Assembly (NCBI GenBank): GCA_002418285.1
Contig: DIDT01000058.1
Span: 1-62,263 of the forward strand
DNA: 62,263 nt
Reading direction: 5' to 3'
DNA from: Phycisphaerales bacterium UBA5793
GTDB taxonomy: Bacteria; Planctomycetota; Phycisphaerae; Phycisphaerales; UBA5793
The notes under the pieces were generated by a model. It was given only the letters and a program-made list of their open reading frames with translations. It had not been told where the DNA came from and did no database searches. Of the stretch, positions 43,013-51,111 are shown piece after piece. A program made the translations under genes and the position numbers. The number at the start of each line of letters is the position of its first letter. The stretch's first letter is position 1.

Positions 43013-44982
43013 CCGAAGGCCAGTCCCTTGCTGCTCGCCTCGACGAGGCGCTTGGTGTGGCGGGCGGTCTGTTCGGTGGCGCGTGCGGTGCGTTCGGCGC
43101 TGTTATCACCGGCGGCAAGACCGCGCACTGCAGCGGCGTCGAAGGTGCCGCGGACACTGACACGCCGAGCCAGGGTGTCGAGTTGATCGCCGATGTCCGC
43201 GAGGCTCTGAAGGGCCATGGAGGTCGGATCCTGTCCCTCGTTGATCGCCTGCTCGCGCTTCTGCCTCGCTGCTTCAACGGCGTCGGCCAGTTCCTGCTTG
43301 GTGCGGGCGAGAACTTCCTCAGCCTGACGCACCCGCTCGGCCGTCTGTTCATCGAGTTGAGCCAGAGCCTCATCGCGCTGGGAGTTCACGGCATTCAATG
43401 CGGTCGTCTTCTCCTGCTCGCGCTCGGCGTCCGTGCGATTGCGACGGCGTTCGGCTTCGGCGATGGCGTCCTTGCGTTGAGACTCGACCTGGTTGAGATC
43501 AGCGTTGAGTTGCTGCTGGTTAAGCGCCTTGGCGGCATTGACATCCAGAGACTCGTCAAGCAGACCCATGACCTCGGTGAAGCGGTCGGCGAGCCAGTTG
43601 GTCACCCGGGCCCAGATGCGCTGCACACCTGCGGCGAGGTTCGCCCAACCCTTGGCGATGCCGGCGGTGAAGTCGGGGAAGTTGCGTTCGAACCAGTCGC
43701 GGACCTCGATCCATGCCTTGCGGACACCGGAGAAGGCGATGATCGCAGCCCGCTGGAATCCCGCGCTGAAACCGATCCAGGCCTGACGCAACGGTTGAAT
43801 GCCCTGTTCCCACGCGACACGCAACCCGGCCCACAAAACGCGCGCCGCCAGTGCCACATCTCCACCGGCGAGTGCATCGCGGATGCCACCGATGACGGTG
43901 CCGACGAATTTGCTCAGTTCGCCGAAACGATCGCGGAGCCACTGGAGCGCCTTGCCACCGGCGCCGGACCATGCGATGATCGTGCCGCCGAGCAGTGCCG
44001 CGGCAGTGATCAGCAGCCCGATGGGCGAGAGGATCGCACCGAGGACGACGCCCACCTTGGCGATAATCGCGACGGCGACACCAAGTGCACTGCCCAGCCC
44101 GCCAACTGCCACACCCAGCACAGTGAACGCCAGTCCGGTTGCAATGAGAATGCCACCCACGGCGCCAACGGCCACGCCAACCTTGGCAACCCACACGACC
44201 GTGTCGCGATTCACCTTGATCCACTCGTTGGCGGCGATGATGATGCGGGTGATGCGATTGCTCAAGTCGATGATCGTCGGCGCCAGGGCCGAGCCGATGA
44301 CGAACGCTCCGACACGCACGGTGCGCCAGAGGATATTGAGTGTGTCGGTGAGCAATGCGGCGCTGGATGCATCCCTGGTCGAAATCGTCAGGCCGAGGCT
44401 GTCCGCCTGAGCGCGAAGGGCGCGCATATTGGCCAGCAGCGGCAGCAGTTGCGTGCCGGCCCGGCCGAGGACCTGCATCGCCAGTGCCGCACGCTTGGAC
44501 GGGTCTTCGACACTGGTGATGGCGTCGGCGATGGTCTGGAACTGCTCTTCGGGTGAGAGCGAAGTCAGGTGTTTGATGTTCAGCCCGAGATCGTCGAAGG
44601 CGTCGGTGGCAGTGGACAGGCCGCGCTGCGCATCATTGATGGTGCGCTGCATGGTGCGGATGCCTTTTTCGAGGGTCTCGATGTCCGCTCCGGACTGCTC
44701 GGCCGCAAACCCAAGTTGAGACAGGGCCTCGGCACTCAGGCCGGTACGGGCGGCCATCTTGTCGAGTTGATCACCGCTGGAGGCGAAGATCTTGGTCGCA
44801 CCGGCGAGTGGCGCGAGGATCGCAGCCGACGCGGCCACGGCGCGCAGGCCGACCTGTCGCACGCCGGCACCGAACGCTTTGAGGCGCTGCTGGGCACGCT
44901 TCAAGGCGCGCTGCAGACGTGCGTCGTCGCCGCCGATCTCGACGAAGGCACGGCCGGCGCGGATGCCTTGGGTATTGGCCAT
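43009..44982 (-). CDS. Tail tape-measure protein
   Basis: A 657-residue protein with tape-measure hallmarks: an N-terminal core (AFVEIGGDDARLQRALKRA), a TP901-like segment (QLDKMAARTGLSAEALSQLG, SPEEQFQTIADAI), a long hydrophobic stretch with predicted membrane-like helices (about residues 250-345, AVGAVGGILIATGLAFTVL and similar) and a C-terminal coiled coil (about 470-590). It sets tail length, so the tail here would be fairly short. It follows the tail chaperone and completion genes as expected. Confidence 0.88.
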   Translation of the reverse strand: MANTQGIRAGRAFVEIGGDDARLQRALKRAQQRLKAFGAGVRQVGLRAVAASAAILAPLAGATKIFASSGDQLDKMAARTGLSAEALSQLGFAAEQSGADIETLEKGIRTMQRTINDAQRGLSTATDAFDDLGLNIKHLTSLSPEEQFQTIADAITSVEDPSKRAALAMQVLGRAGTQLLPLLANMRALRAQADSLGLTISTRDASSAALLTDTLNILWRTVRVGAFVIGSALAPTIIDLSNRITRIIIAANEWIKVNRDTVVWVAKVGVAVGAVGGILIATGLAFTVLGVAVGGLGSALGVAVAIIAKVGVVLGAILSPIGLLITAAALLGGTIIAWSGAGGKALQWLRDRFGELSKFVGTVIGGIRDALAGGDVALAARVLWAGLRVAWEQGIQPLRQAWIGFSAGFQRAAIIAFSGVRKAWIEVRDWFERNFPDFTAGIAKGWANLAAGVQRIWARVTNWLADRFTEVMGLLDESLDVNAAKALNQQQLNADLNQVESQRKDAIAEAERRRNRTDAEREQEKTTALNAVNSQRDEALAQLDEQTAERVRQAEEVLARTKQELADAVEAARQKREQAINEGQDPTSMALQSLADIGDQLDTLARRVSVRGTFDAAAVRGLAAGDNSAERTARATEQTARHTKRLVEASSKGLAFG

Positions 44983-44985
44983 CGC

Positions 44986-45429
44986 TTATGCCCCCTTCAC
45001 ACTGTTGCGCCAGAGTTCGGGGAGTTTGGGTCGCTCCTTCTCCAAGGCCGGGTTCATGTAGGGTCGCGCGGCGACGCGCACGCGGCGTTCAGTTCGCTTG
45101 CCGCGCCGGCCGCGCGTGACCGTGGTCGTGCCACCTTGCTCAAGCACGCGCGGCGCCGTCGACCCCTTGATCCCGACCGGACCGATCACGACGGACTCAC
45201 TCTGCCGGTCGTAGCCGAAGAGAATGAAGCGCCGCAGCAGGCCGACGTGTGAGTACGGCGGACTGCCAGGCTTGCTCGTGCCCTTGCGTTTGCGGATGCT
45301 CGTTCGGGCCGTCTGACGAATGAACGCTCCAGCCTTGCTCAGCACCCTGCGGCGCGCGGCATCGACGGCTCGCTTGACCTTCGGCCGATCGAAGAACATC
45401 TGCTTGATGCGTAGGTCGAGCACGGTCAC
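44986..45429 (-). CDS. HK97 gp10-like tail completion / head-tail protein
   Basis: A 147-residue basic protein: AGAFIRQTARTSIRKRKGTS, PGSPPYSHVGLLRRFI, VIGPVGIKG and RPYMNPALEKERPKLPELW. These are features of gp10-type phage proteins (tail completion or head-tail joining). Its position after the tail chaperone rather than before the tail tube is unusual. It lies 3 bp before the tape measure and overlaps the preceding frame by 4 bp. Confidence 0.7.
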   Translation of the reverse strand: MTVLDLRIKQMFFDRPKVKRAVDAARRRVLSKAGAFIRQTARTSIRKRKGTSKPGSPPYSHVGLLRRFILFGYDRQSESVVIGPVGIKGSTAPRVLEQGGTTTVTRGRRGKRTERRVRVAARPYMNPALEKERPKLPELWRNSVKGA

Positions 45430-45638
45430 TCCCGGGTCTGACTTGGTACGCGCCCCTCAATAAACACATCCCTGAGTACCGACACGTCCGCCTTCATGAT
45501 GCCGACCTTCCGCGCAAACGGGTCGAAATCGCTCGGTCTGAAGGCTCGCTGACGCTTTCCGTTTCGCTGCGTGTTGGCGATGAGAGCCATGATCGATGAG
45601 ACCCGAGCCCATTCGTCGCGCTGGCGCTGCTCAGCCAT
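45426..45638 (-). CDS. Tail assembly chaperone, downstream (T-like) frame
   Basis: The ATG at 45638 gives 70 residues, but the same frame stays open and reads convincing protein upstream without a start codon: DDLWRLIWRCAGILGLDPA, NLTLRDLLAMAEQRQRDEW from about 45727. That text overlaps the end of the chaperone gene at 45659-46153 in the -1 frame. The conserved part (RPSDFDPFARK, MKADVSVLRDVF) is typical of phage tail chaperone C-terminal domains. The likely product is therefore a frameshift extension of the upstream chaperone, like lambda gpGT, and not an independent 70-residue protein. Confidence 0.7.
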   Translation of the reverse strand: MAEQRQRDEWARVSSIMALIANTQRNGKRQRAFRPSDFDPFARKVGIMKADVSVLRDVFIEGRVPSQTRE

Positions 45639-45658
45639 TGCGAGCAGGTCGCGCAGCG

Positions 45659-46153
45659 TCAGGTTGGCGGGGTCGAGGCCGAGGATGCCGGCGCAGCGCC
45701 AGATGAGCCGCCAGAGGTCGTCTCGTTGATGGCCTCCTCGACGATCCGTTCGATCTCGCCGCCCTCCAGGCGCGCCTCCACCACGTCGCGCGCCTTGTCC
45801 ATCGCGCTGCGGACCACCATCAGCACCCGCCCGAGGTTGGCCCGGTCCCTCGGGCTGGGGCAGAAAGCCACCAGTTCATCGAGCAGCGCCGCCGTGGCCG
45901 AGTCGATGGCATCGCCGGCCATGGCCGCGCCGAATGTCTCGTCGCTGATCTGCTTCTGATCCGCCTGCGGTTTGACCAGCGCGTAGAGAATGTCGCACAG
46001 CAGCACGGGGTCGCGCATGAGGCGTTCGAGCAGATCGCCGCCGCTGATCACTTCGAGCAGGTCGGTGCCGGTGAGTGATCGGATGCGCTTGAGGGCCGAG
46101 ACATTGATCTCGACGGACCACTCGTTACCCGCGTTGTCCTTGAAGGTCTTCAT
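45659..46153 (-). CDS. Tail assembly chaperone (G-like)
   Basis: A 164-residue protein from the ATG at 46153 (MKTFKDNAGNEWSVEINVSA). The segment RIRSLTGTDLLEVISGG, LLCDILYALVKPQA is typical of siphovirus tail assembly chaperones, which coat the tape measure before tube polymerisation. The last 20 residues (TSGGSSGAAPASSAS) are low complexity and overlap a different frame that encodes conserved sequence, so many ribosomes probably shift -1 before this stop. Confidence 0.75.
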   Translation of the reverse strand: MKTFKDNAGNEWSVEINVSALKRIRSLTGTDLLEVISGGDLLERLMRDPVLLCDILYALVKPQADQKQISDETFGAAMAGDAIDSATAALLDELVAFCPSPRDRANLGRVLMVVRSAMDKARDVVEARLEGGEIERIVEEAINETTSGGSSGAAPASSASTPPT

Positions 46154-46289
46154 CGGCGGTATCTCCTGATTGCTCGGCCAGCCCAGCCTCTCGAGCCAGA
46201 CGGGCCGCGCGCAGTTGCTGGTGTTTCCAGTCCGCCCACACCCAGACCAGCCAGAGGAACACGATTCCACTCAACCAGTACATGACCAT
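46125..46289 (-). CDS. Small single-pass membrane protein
   Basis: A 54-residue protein starting MVMYWLSGIVFLWLVWVWAD, a single Trp-rich membrane helix followed by a charged tail (KHQQLRAARLAREAGLAEQS). It overlaps the chaperone gene by 29 bp and begins 1 bp after the stop of another small membrane protein. It could be a holin- or spanin-like lysis component or a membrane anchor; position within the tail operon is unusual for lysis genes. Confidence 0.55.
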   Translation of the reverse strand: MVMYWLSGIVFLWLVWVWADWKHQQLRAARLAREAGLAEQSGDTADEDLQGQRG

Positions 46290-46290
46290 G

Positions 46291-46446
46291 TCAGACTCCT
46301 GTCTCTGGATTGGCGGCGCGCTCGCCCTGCTGCTCAACGAGTCGCGGATCGATGATGGGGAACGCGGCTCGCATGTGTCGACCGCACCAGAGTGCCAACA
46401 GCCAGACAATCCAGCAGGCCAGCATGGCATACATCCAGCATCCCAT
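46291..46446 (-). CDS. Small single-pass membrane protein, 51 residues
   Basis: A 51-residue open frame: MGCWMYAMLACWIVWLLALW then a basic, polar tail. A GGAG site lies 9 bp upstream. Like the next gene it is a Trp-rich single-helix protein, and the two are separated by one base, so they look like a matched pair. It is below the length at which automatic gene callers usually report. Function unknown; holin-like activity is one possibility. Confidence 0.5.
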   Translation of the reverse strand: MGCWMYAMLACWIVWLLALWCGRHMRAAFPIIDPRLVEQQGERAANPETGV

Positions 46447-46473
46447 GAGTGCATCTCCGAGCTTCCCCTTCGA

Positions 46474-47076
46474 TCACGGTGTCGAGTCGTAGAGCACGCC
46501 GAGGTTGAGAACGGCTGTCGCCGACGATGAAGCGTTGCTCGCCGTGAGGCCATCGACCGAGTCGCCTGCGAGGGGATTGACGATCTGCTGGCCGTCGAGC
46601 CAGAACCAGGTCTCGTTCTTCACGAGGTCGATCGACAGCGCGGTCACCCCGGTGTCGCGAACGCTGAGGTGCCCGCGTTCTCCGAGTTTGGCGCCGATGG
46701 CGACCAGTTCATCGCCGGTGAACGCGAGGTCGATCGCCACCTGCTCGGCTGCCGTCACGGCGGTGTCCTGGACGGGAAGATCATCGCCCGCCCCGCCTGA
46801 GAATGTCACGTCATCGCCGGCCACGCCGTCCACATCCACGTCGTAGCGCCGTCCGCCATCCCAGTAGATGTCGATCACATCGCCAATCTGCAGCGTGGTT
46901 CCTGCAAGGGTGAGTACGCCAGTGGTATTGGTGCTGCGCGTCGAGAGTGTGCCGGCCTCGGCGGTTGGCAATGTGATCGGGCCCTGCCGAATCGAACCAT
47001 CGGCGGTGCGCTGAAGCGTTGCTCCCAATGGCGCGCCGCCGATCTCGCCGGAGAGTGACAGAGTACTCGTGGGCAT
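46474..47076 (-). CDS. Phage tail-associated structural protein
   Basis: A 200-residue protein from the ATG at 47076, overlapping the tail-tube stop (TAATG). It is beta-rich and acidic: GVLTLAGTTLQIGDVIDIYW, DDVTFSGGAGDDLPVQD, then TGDELVAIGAKLGERGHL. Position immediately after the tail tube and the composition suggest a second tube-related or tail decoration protein. I recognise no named family. Confidence 0.6.
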   Translation of the reverse strand: MPTSTLSLSGEIGGAPLGATLQRTADGSIRQGPITLPTAEAGTLSTRSTNTTGVLTLAGTTLQIGDVIDIYWDGGRRYDVDVDGVAGDDVTFSGGAGDDLPVQDTAVTAAEQVAIDLAFTGDELVAIGAKLGERGHLSVRDTGVTALSIDLVKNETWFWLDGQQIVNPLAGDSVDGLTASNASSSATAVLNLGVLYDSTP

Positions 47077-47507
47077 TACGCACCTCCGATCCACGAGGGC
47101 GGCGTGGCTGAGTAGGCAACCTTGGCGGTCACCGAGACGGTGATGCCCTCCTCGAGCGGTTCGCTGCGACTGAAGGAACTGATCATGAAGTCGGCCTGCA
47201 ATCCCTCGCCGCCGGTGTCATCGAGGATCTGGAATCCCAGGATGGCGTTGTTCAGATACGCGTTGCGGATGGCAGTGAAGCCGGCGTCGGCCGTGTCCCA
47301 CACCATCTCGAACTCGACGGTGGCGGCCTTGAGTGTGGCGACATTGGCGCGCCAGCCCTGGTTGCCGCGCGTGGTCAGGTCCGCCTCTGCCGCTTCGAGA
47401 TTGAGCGTCACGTCGCGGACATTGGTCAGTTCCGTCCACGCACCGCCGGCGCCCTGGCCGTCGACCTTGTAGTTGAGGACGGCCTCCATGCCGAGTTTGA
47501 AGCCCAT
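47076..47507 (-). CDS. Major tail tube protein
   Basis: A 143-residue protein: MGFKLGMEAVLNYKVDGQG, WTELTNVRDVTLNLEAAEAD, TLKAATVEFEMVWDTADAG and ILDDTGGEGLQADFMIS. This is the phage tail-tube fold (TP901-1/HK97-like) with its typical N-terminal beta strands and central alpha-beta motif. It sits between tail completion genes and the chaperone, as in siphoviruses. Confidence 0.82.
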   Translation of the reverse strand: MGFKLGMEAVLNYKVDGQGAGGAWTELTNVRDVTLNLEAAEADLTTRGNQGWRANVATLKAATVEFEMVWDTADAGFTAIRNAYLNNAILGFQILDDTGGEGLQADFMISSFSRSEPLEEGITVSVTAKVAYSATPPSWIGGA

Positions 47508-47528
47508 GGGTCACGGTCCTTTCGTCGT

Positions 47529-47954
47529 CTACGTCCTCACCCTGTAGGTGACCGACACGACACTCGTGAATGCGCGCTGCTGATCGAGATGCTCGGGCGA
47601 GATGAGGGGATCCGTTGTGGTATTGAGCCATGCCGCTTCGGGCGCGCCGGCCAACCGATGGTGACTCAGATGCTCGGCGATCTCTTCCACGAGTGTGATC
47701 AATGCATCGGCGTCCGGATCTCCGGCCACCTTCTTCTGCACACCCACATCGATCGTGCAGTCGAGCCATGAGTCGCGCCGGCCCGAGGCGGTCCGCGCCA
47801 CGGTCCGCGGCACGACCGTCACGTGCAGACTCGCCAGGTCTTCGAGCCCGAGACTCGGCACGAGATGACGCTCGGCGGTGAAGGGCATCGAGAACGAGTT
47901 CCCATTGAGACTCGCCACCACAGCATCTGCAATGGTCAGGATCGTGCTGCTCAC
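47529..47954 (-). CDS. Tail completion / minor tail protein (gpU-like position)
   Basis: A 141-residue protein from the GTG at 47954, which overlaps the preceding stop (GTGA); the open frame continues upstream in an unlikely composition. It has LTIADAVVASLNGNSFSMPF, LDCTIDVGVQKKVAGDPD and ISPEHLDQQRAFTSVVSVTY. The pattern matches small phage proteins that cap the tail tube terminus. Confidence 0.65.
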   Translation of the reverse strand: MSSTILTIADAVVASLNGNSFSMPFTAERHLVPSLGLEDLASLHVTVVPRTVARTASGRRDSWLDCTIDVGVQKKVAGDPDADALITLVEEIAEHLSHHRLAGAPEAAWLNTTTDPLISPEHLDQQRAFTSVVSVTYRVRT

Positions 47955-48334
47955 AGGTTCTCCGTCGCGATGTGCTTGGTGTGGATGCGCAGTGTCGTGC
48001 GATTCACGTCGCTGTACCTCCACGGGGGTTCGCTGCCCGGCGCCATGACCTCGTAGGTGTACGTGGCGATCGAATCGGTCTCCATGATCCGATCGCCGGG
48101 CTGTGGCAAAGTCACTTCACTTGCGAGGACGAGATCGACGGCGCGGATAAGGAAGTCCCTTGATTCGATGCGCGTGAGCCCGCCCGCGTGGTCGTCCTGT
48201 TCGAAGACGGTGCGGCCGATCGTCGCTGGCAACTCCACTTCGCTGCCCCCGCGCTGATAGACAACCGTCCGCGTCAGGTGCTGGTGACGCTGATCTTCGA
48301 GCCATGACAATCCCTGGCTGAGCAAGTCGGTCAT
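47951..48334 (-). CDS. Head-tail joining protein
   Basis: A 127-residue protein: MTDLLSQGLSWLEDQRHQHL, ELPATIGRTVFEQDDHAG, ESRDFLIRAVDLVL. It matches the usual head-tail connector found between the capsid cement gene and the tail completion gene in lambda-like phages. It begins 7 bp after the preceding gene. Confidence 0.65.
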   Translation of the reverse strand: MTDLLSQGLSWLEDQRHQHLTRTVVYQRGGSEVELPATIGRTVFEQDDHAGGLTRIESRDFLIRAVDLVLASEVTLPQPGDRIMETDSIATYTYEVMAPGSEPPWRYSDVNRTTLRIHTKHIATENL

Positions 48335-48340
48335 GATTCA

Positions 48341-49036
48341 TCACACCGTCGAGAGCGCCGCGCCGTCGTTGCAGACCACACGCCAGGCGAGCGTGCCGTT
48401 GTTGTCGATCGCGTGGAGGCGGATCGAGTCGTTCGCATCCGCCATCGTGATCGTGTTGTTGCCGGTCTGGTTGATCGCCGAGGCAACGGTGATCACGCAG
48501 GTGCCGCCGTCGGTCTTGATGAACAGGAGCAGTTCCTGGCCGACGAAGGTCGGGATCGCCAGTGTGCGCGTCTCCGAACCGCCCGTGACCATCGGCACGT
48601 ACCCCGACTGCGCGACGGGGATCGCGCCCGCATCGCCGGGATCGGGAATCGCGCCCGTCAGTGTGCTCTGGAGCCCGATGACGGAGTGATCGACAAGCAC
48701 ACGCGCCGTTTCGTCGGTATCCGCAGCGGCCTGCACGGTCTTGCCGAGGTAAGTGTTGCCCGTCGAAGTGGTCGTCAACGCGCCCGTGCCGGCCGTGCCG
48801 CCGACGGGATCGCCGTTGGCATCCCAGTACACCGCGATGCCTGCGCCGATCGCGCCGGTCACCTTGACGATGTCGTAGATGCCGGCCACGCCCAGCGAGC
48901 CGAGGGCGTTGGCTGCGATGGGCGTGCGCGCAAAGCCCGGCAGTGTGCTCTGGACCACCACCTGTCCGGTGGCGACGGCGCTGCCGGGAGTGTGGTCGAT
49001 GGCGTTGCCGGGTGAGACGAAAGTTGCCTGTGTCAT
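48341..49036 (-). CDS. DUF2190-like capsid decoration protein
   Basis: A 231-residue protein: TFVSPGNAIDHTPGSAVATG, DIVKVTGAIGAGIAVYWDA and NTYLGKTVQAAADTDETARV are the DUF2190 signature. These proteins cement or decorate the capsid. The C-terminal 80 residues form a further beta-rich domain (LLLFIKTDGGTCVITVASAI), which would project from the capsid surface and is longer than in minimal DUF2190 proteins. Confidence 0.78.
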   Translation of the reverse strand: MTQATFVSPGNAIDHTPGSAVATGQVVVQSTLPGFARTPIAANALGSLGVAGIYDIVKVTGAIGAGIAVYWDANGDPVGGTAGTGALTTTSTGNTYLGKTVQAAADTDETARVLVDHSVIGLQSTLTGAIPDPGDAGAIPVAQSGYVPMVTGGSETRTLAIPTFVGQELLLFIKTDGGTCVITVASAINQTGNNTITMADANDSIRLHAIDNNGTLAWRVVCNDGAALSTV

Positions 49037-49095
49037 GTCGAAACTCCTGATTCACGTATGCGGCTGGAACCGGATCACTCAGATTCCAATTCAGA

Positions 49096-50520
49096 TCACG
49101 CCTCGCCTTTTGCCTTGGTCCCGCCACGCGGATCCTGCAACGCGCAGCCGAAGTCGTGATAGCCGCGCATCTGGATGCCCAGCACGTTGAAGTCGGCCTC
49201 GGCGGTCTCGATCGTCGGTGATTCCTGCCCGTTGAGGAATGCAACCTCGATGACCGGCAGGTCCGTCGGGTCTGCGAGCAGATACCACGCCTTGGCCGAG
49301 TTGCCGGTGTATGAGGCGTTGCTCAGATACCGGCTCACCTCGACGCGGAACTTGCCCTGGTGCGGGTTGGACACGGGGTACTTCGTGCTCGCCGTCGTGT
49401 CGCGCAGTTCCATGGACTTGAAGAGCTGCGTGCCGATGGCAGAAAGCGCCGTGGGCACGAGCATGATCGAGGGCATGATGCCGATGGGCTTGCCATCCCC
49501 ATCGACCTGGTCCATGAACGCGACCTCGGCCTTCGTCAGGCCGTCGATGCTCAGCACCGTGTCAGCGCCACTGAGATAGTTGTTGTTGCCGACCTTGAAG
49601 AAGTCGGTGTTGGCCAAGAAGATCGTCCAGAAGACATCGTTGATCTTCAAGCCTGATCCGCGACCCAGTTTGCGCGGCACGGTCGTGATGGCGCCGAGGT
49701 CATCGTTGATGATGTCGCGCCGATCGATGGCCAGCAGCAGGCCGTAGGTGTCAGCCTTGTTGGTGTACTGCTCTTCGCCGAGACTGCCGTGCTTGAGTTC
49801 GCCGCCGGGCGCCACGATCTCATACTGGTCTTTGCCGACCAGCCGGTACGACGTCACGGTCTTGAAGTCGCTGACATTCCGCACCGCGGTGATGTTCCGC
49901 CAAGTGCGTTCGACGGAGAAGAAGCCCTCGAGGAGGAACTTGTTGGCGACGTTGCTCAGGATGCCGCCGATGTCGATCGTGCTCAGGCCCGCTTCGATGC
50001 CGGGGTTGAAGGCGAACTTGAGCACATTGCGGCTGTCGCGGAAGTTGCGGCCGGTGAACCCGTTCGCCCACGCCGCTTCGAGCAGCAGTTCCTGCAAGCC
50101 GATGCCGCCACGGAATCGCTTGGCGGCCAGATCGAGCGCCTGCTCTTCGCAGTGCTTTTCGGGTTCATCGAGTCCGGCCGTGAGCATGCACGCCGCTTCG
50201 AGCACCTGGGTGCTGACATTCTGGTCATGGCTGTGGATCGCCGGGGCCTTGGGCCGACTGGCACGGAGGATCTCCAGTTCGGTGCGCGTGGAATCCCAGC
50301 CCTCGCGGATCGCCTTGGCTTCGATCTCATCATGCTGGCCCGCGCAGAGGCGGCGGACCGCGGAGATGCGCGTGGTTTCGGCGAGCGCCTGCGCGCGGAT
50401 GTCCTCGACTGCGTTGGCGTTCGATGCATCGGCCTGCGTCTCCGGCTTGGCCTGTGTCGCAGTGCCGTTGGTCGTGGTGCCGTTGTTGGTGGCGCTGGTT
50501 TCCTTGTTCTCACCGTCCAT
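49096..50520 (-). CDS. Major capsid protein from internal start
   Basis: An in-frame internal start (MDGENKETS) at 50520 has an AGGAG site 7 bp upstream, better than that of the full-length gene. The 474-residue product would contain the scaffold-like helical region and the whole capsid domain without the protease. Nested capsid/protease products are known in phages such as lambda (C and Nu3). Capsid must be made in large excess over protease, so a strong internal start makes sense. The start is inferred, not proven. Confidence 0.55.
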   Translation of the reverse strand: MDGENKETSATNNGTTTNGTATQAKPETQADASNANAVEDIRAQALAETTRISAVRRLCAGQHDEIEAKAIREGWDSTRTELEILRASRPKAPAIHSHDQNVSTQVLEAACMLTAGLDEPEKHCEEQALDLAAKRFRGGIGLQELLLEAAWANGFTGRNFRDSRNVLKFAFNPGIEAGLSTIDIGGILSNVANKFLLEGFFSVERTWRNITAVRNVSDFKTVTSYRLVGKDQYEIVAPGGELKHGSLGEEQYTNKADTYGLLLAIDRRDIINDDLGAITTVPRKLGRGSGLKINDVFWTIFLANTDFFKVGNNNYLSGADTVLSIDGLTKAEVAFMDQVDGDGKPIGIMPSIMLVPTALSAIGTQLFKSMELRDTTASTKYPVSNPHQGKFRVEVSRYLSNASYTGNSAKAWYLLADPTDLPVIEVAFLNGQESPTIETAEADFNVLGIQMRGYHDFGCALQDPRGGTKAKGEA

Positions 50521-51111
50521 GATGTTCTCCTGAGTCGCCGCGATCGCCGCGACGTTCACACTGGTCTTTCCATCCGCCCCGAGGTCCACGAAACTGATCT
50601 CGCCGAGAGTCGCCTTGCGGACGACGTTGACCGGCCCGGCGAACTCCTGACCGTTGACGAGCACCTTCTGACCATCGCGGATGAACTCGAACTCCTCGAC
50701 CGAAGCACCCACCGACGCCTGCCAGGGAAAGCCGTTCTTCGATGAGGTCACGATCTCGCGTGCCGTGGGCGTGTCGCGCGAGACGACTCCCGAGGCAATC
50801 AGTTGCCCCTGTTCGATGCGGATCGCATCGGTATGACCCACACCCGAAGCCGGATCGTGGCTGAAACGGATCGGTCGCTGCTGCGAGGGGATGTTCAATC
50901 CCGCCAGGTCGAGAATGACCGGGTGCCGCCACGCGGCGACACGCATGGCGCTGCCGGTGTAGGCGATCATCTTGAAACGCGGCAATGCCGTAGTCCCCTC
51001 GCCGCCCGCAGCCTCGATGTCGATCTGCGCTGCCGCAGTGATCTCGATCGACTGAGGCGTTGCCTGTTCAGGCGGCGATGCTGATCGCGTTGGCGTCTTG
51101 CTCTTGGCCAT
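49096..51111 (-). CDS. Prohead protease - major capsid protein fusion
   Basis: A 671-residue protein from the ATG at 51111 (MAKSKTPTRSA), overlapping the portal end by 44 bp. The N-terminal 190 residues are a phage prohead protease: IRFSHDPASGVGHTDAIRIE with a candidate catalytic His, PWQASVGASVEEFEFI with a candidate Ser and LGEISFVDLGAD. A linker rich in Ala/Asn/Thr/Gln (about 200-235) leads to a long helical delta-like region and the major capsid domain (NVSDFKTVTSYRLVGKDQ to MRGYHDFGCALQDPRGG). A strong internal start at 50520 probably makes the capsid protein separately. Confidence 0.83.
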   Translation of the reverse strand: MAKSKTPTRSASPPEQATPQSIEITAAAQIDIEAAGGEGTTALPRFKMIAYTGSAMRVAAWRHPVILDLAGLNIPSQQRPIRFSHDPASGVGHTDAIRIEQGQLIASGVVSRDTPTAREIVTSSKNGFPWQASVGASVEEFEFIRDGQKVLVNGQEFAGPVNVVRKATLGEISFVDLGADGKTSVNVAAIAATQENIMDGENKETSATNNGTTTNGTATQAKPETQADASNANAVEDIRAQALAETTRISAVRRLCAGQHDEIEAKAIREGWDSTRTELEILRASRPKAPAIHSHDQNVSTQVLEAACMLTAGLDEPEKHCEEQALDLAAKRFRGGIGLQELLLEAAWANGFTGRNFRDSRNVLKFAFNPGIEAGLSTIDIGGILSNVANKFLLEGFFSVERTWRNITAVRNVSDFKTVTSYRLVGKDQYEIVAPGGELKHGSLGEEQYTNKADTYGLLLAIDRRDIINDDLGAITTVPRKLGRGSGLKINDVFWTIFLANTDFFKVGNNNYLSGADTVLSIDGLTKAEVAFMDQVDGDGKPIGIMPSIMLVPTALSAIGTQLFKSMELRDTTASTKYPVSNPHQGKFRVEVSRYLSNASYTGNSAKAWYLLADPTDLPVIEVAFLNGQESPTIETAEADFNVLGIQMRGYHDFGCALQDPRGGTKAKGEA

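Noticed and set aside
43057..44556. Plus-strand open frame of 499 codons over the tape-measure gene
   Set aside because: Antisense shadow of a clear tape-measure gene; composition has no protein-like features.
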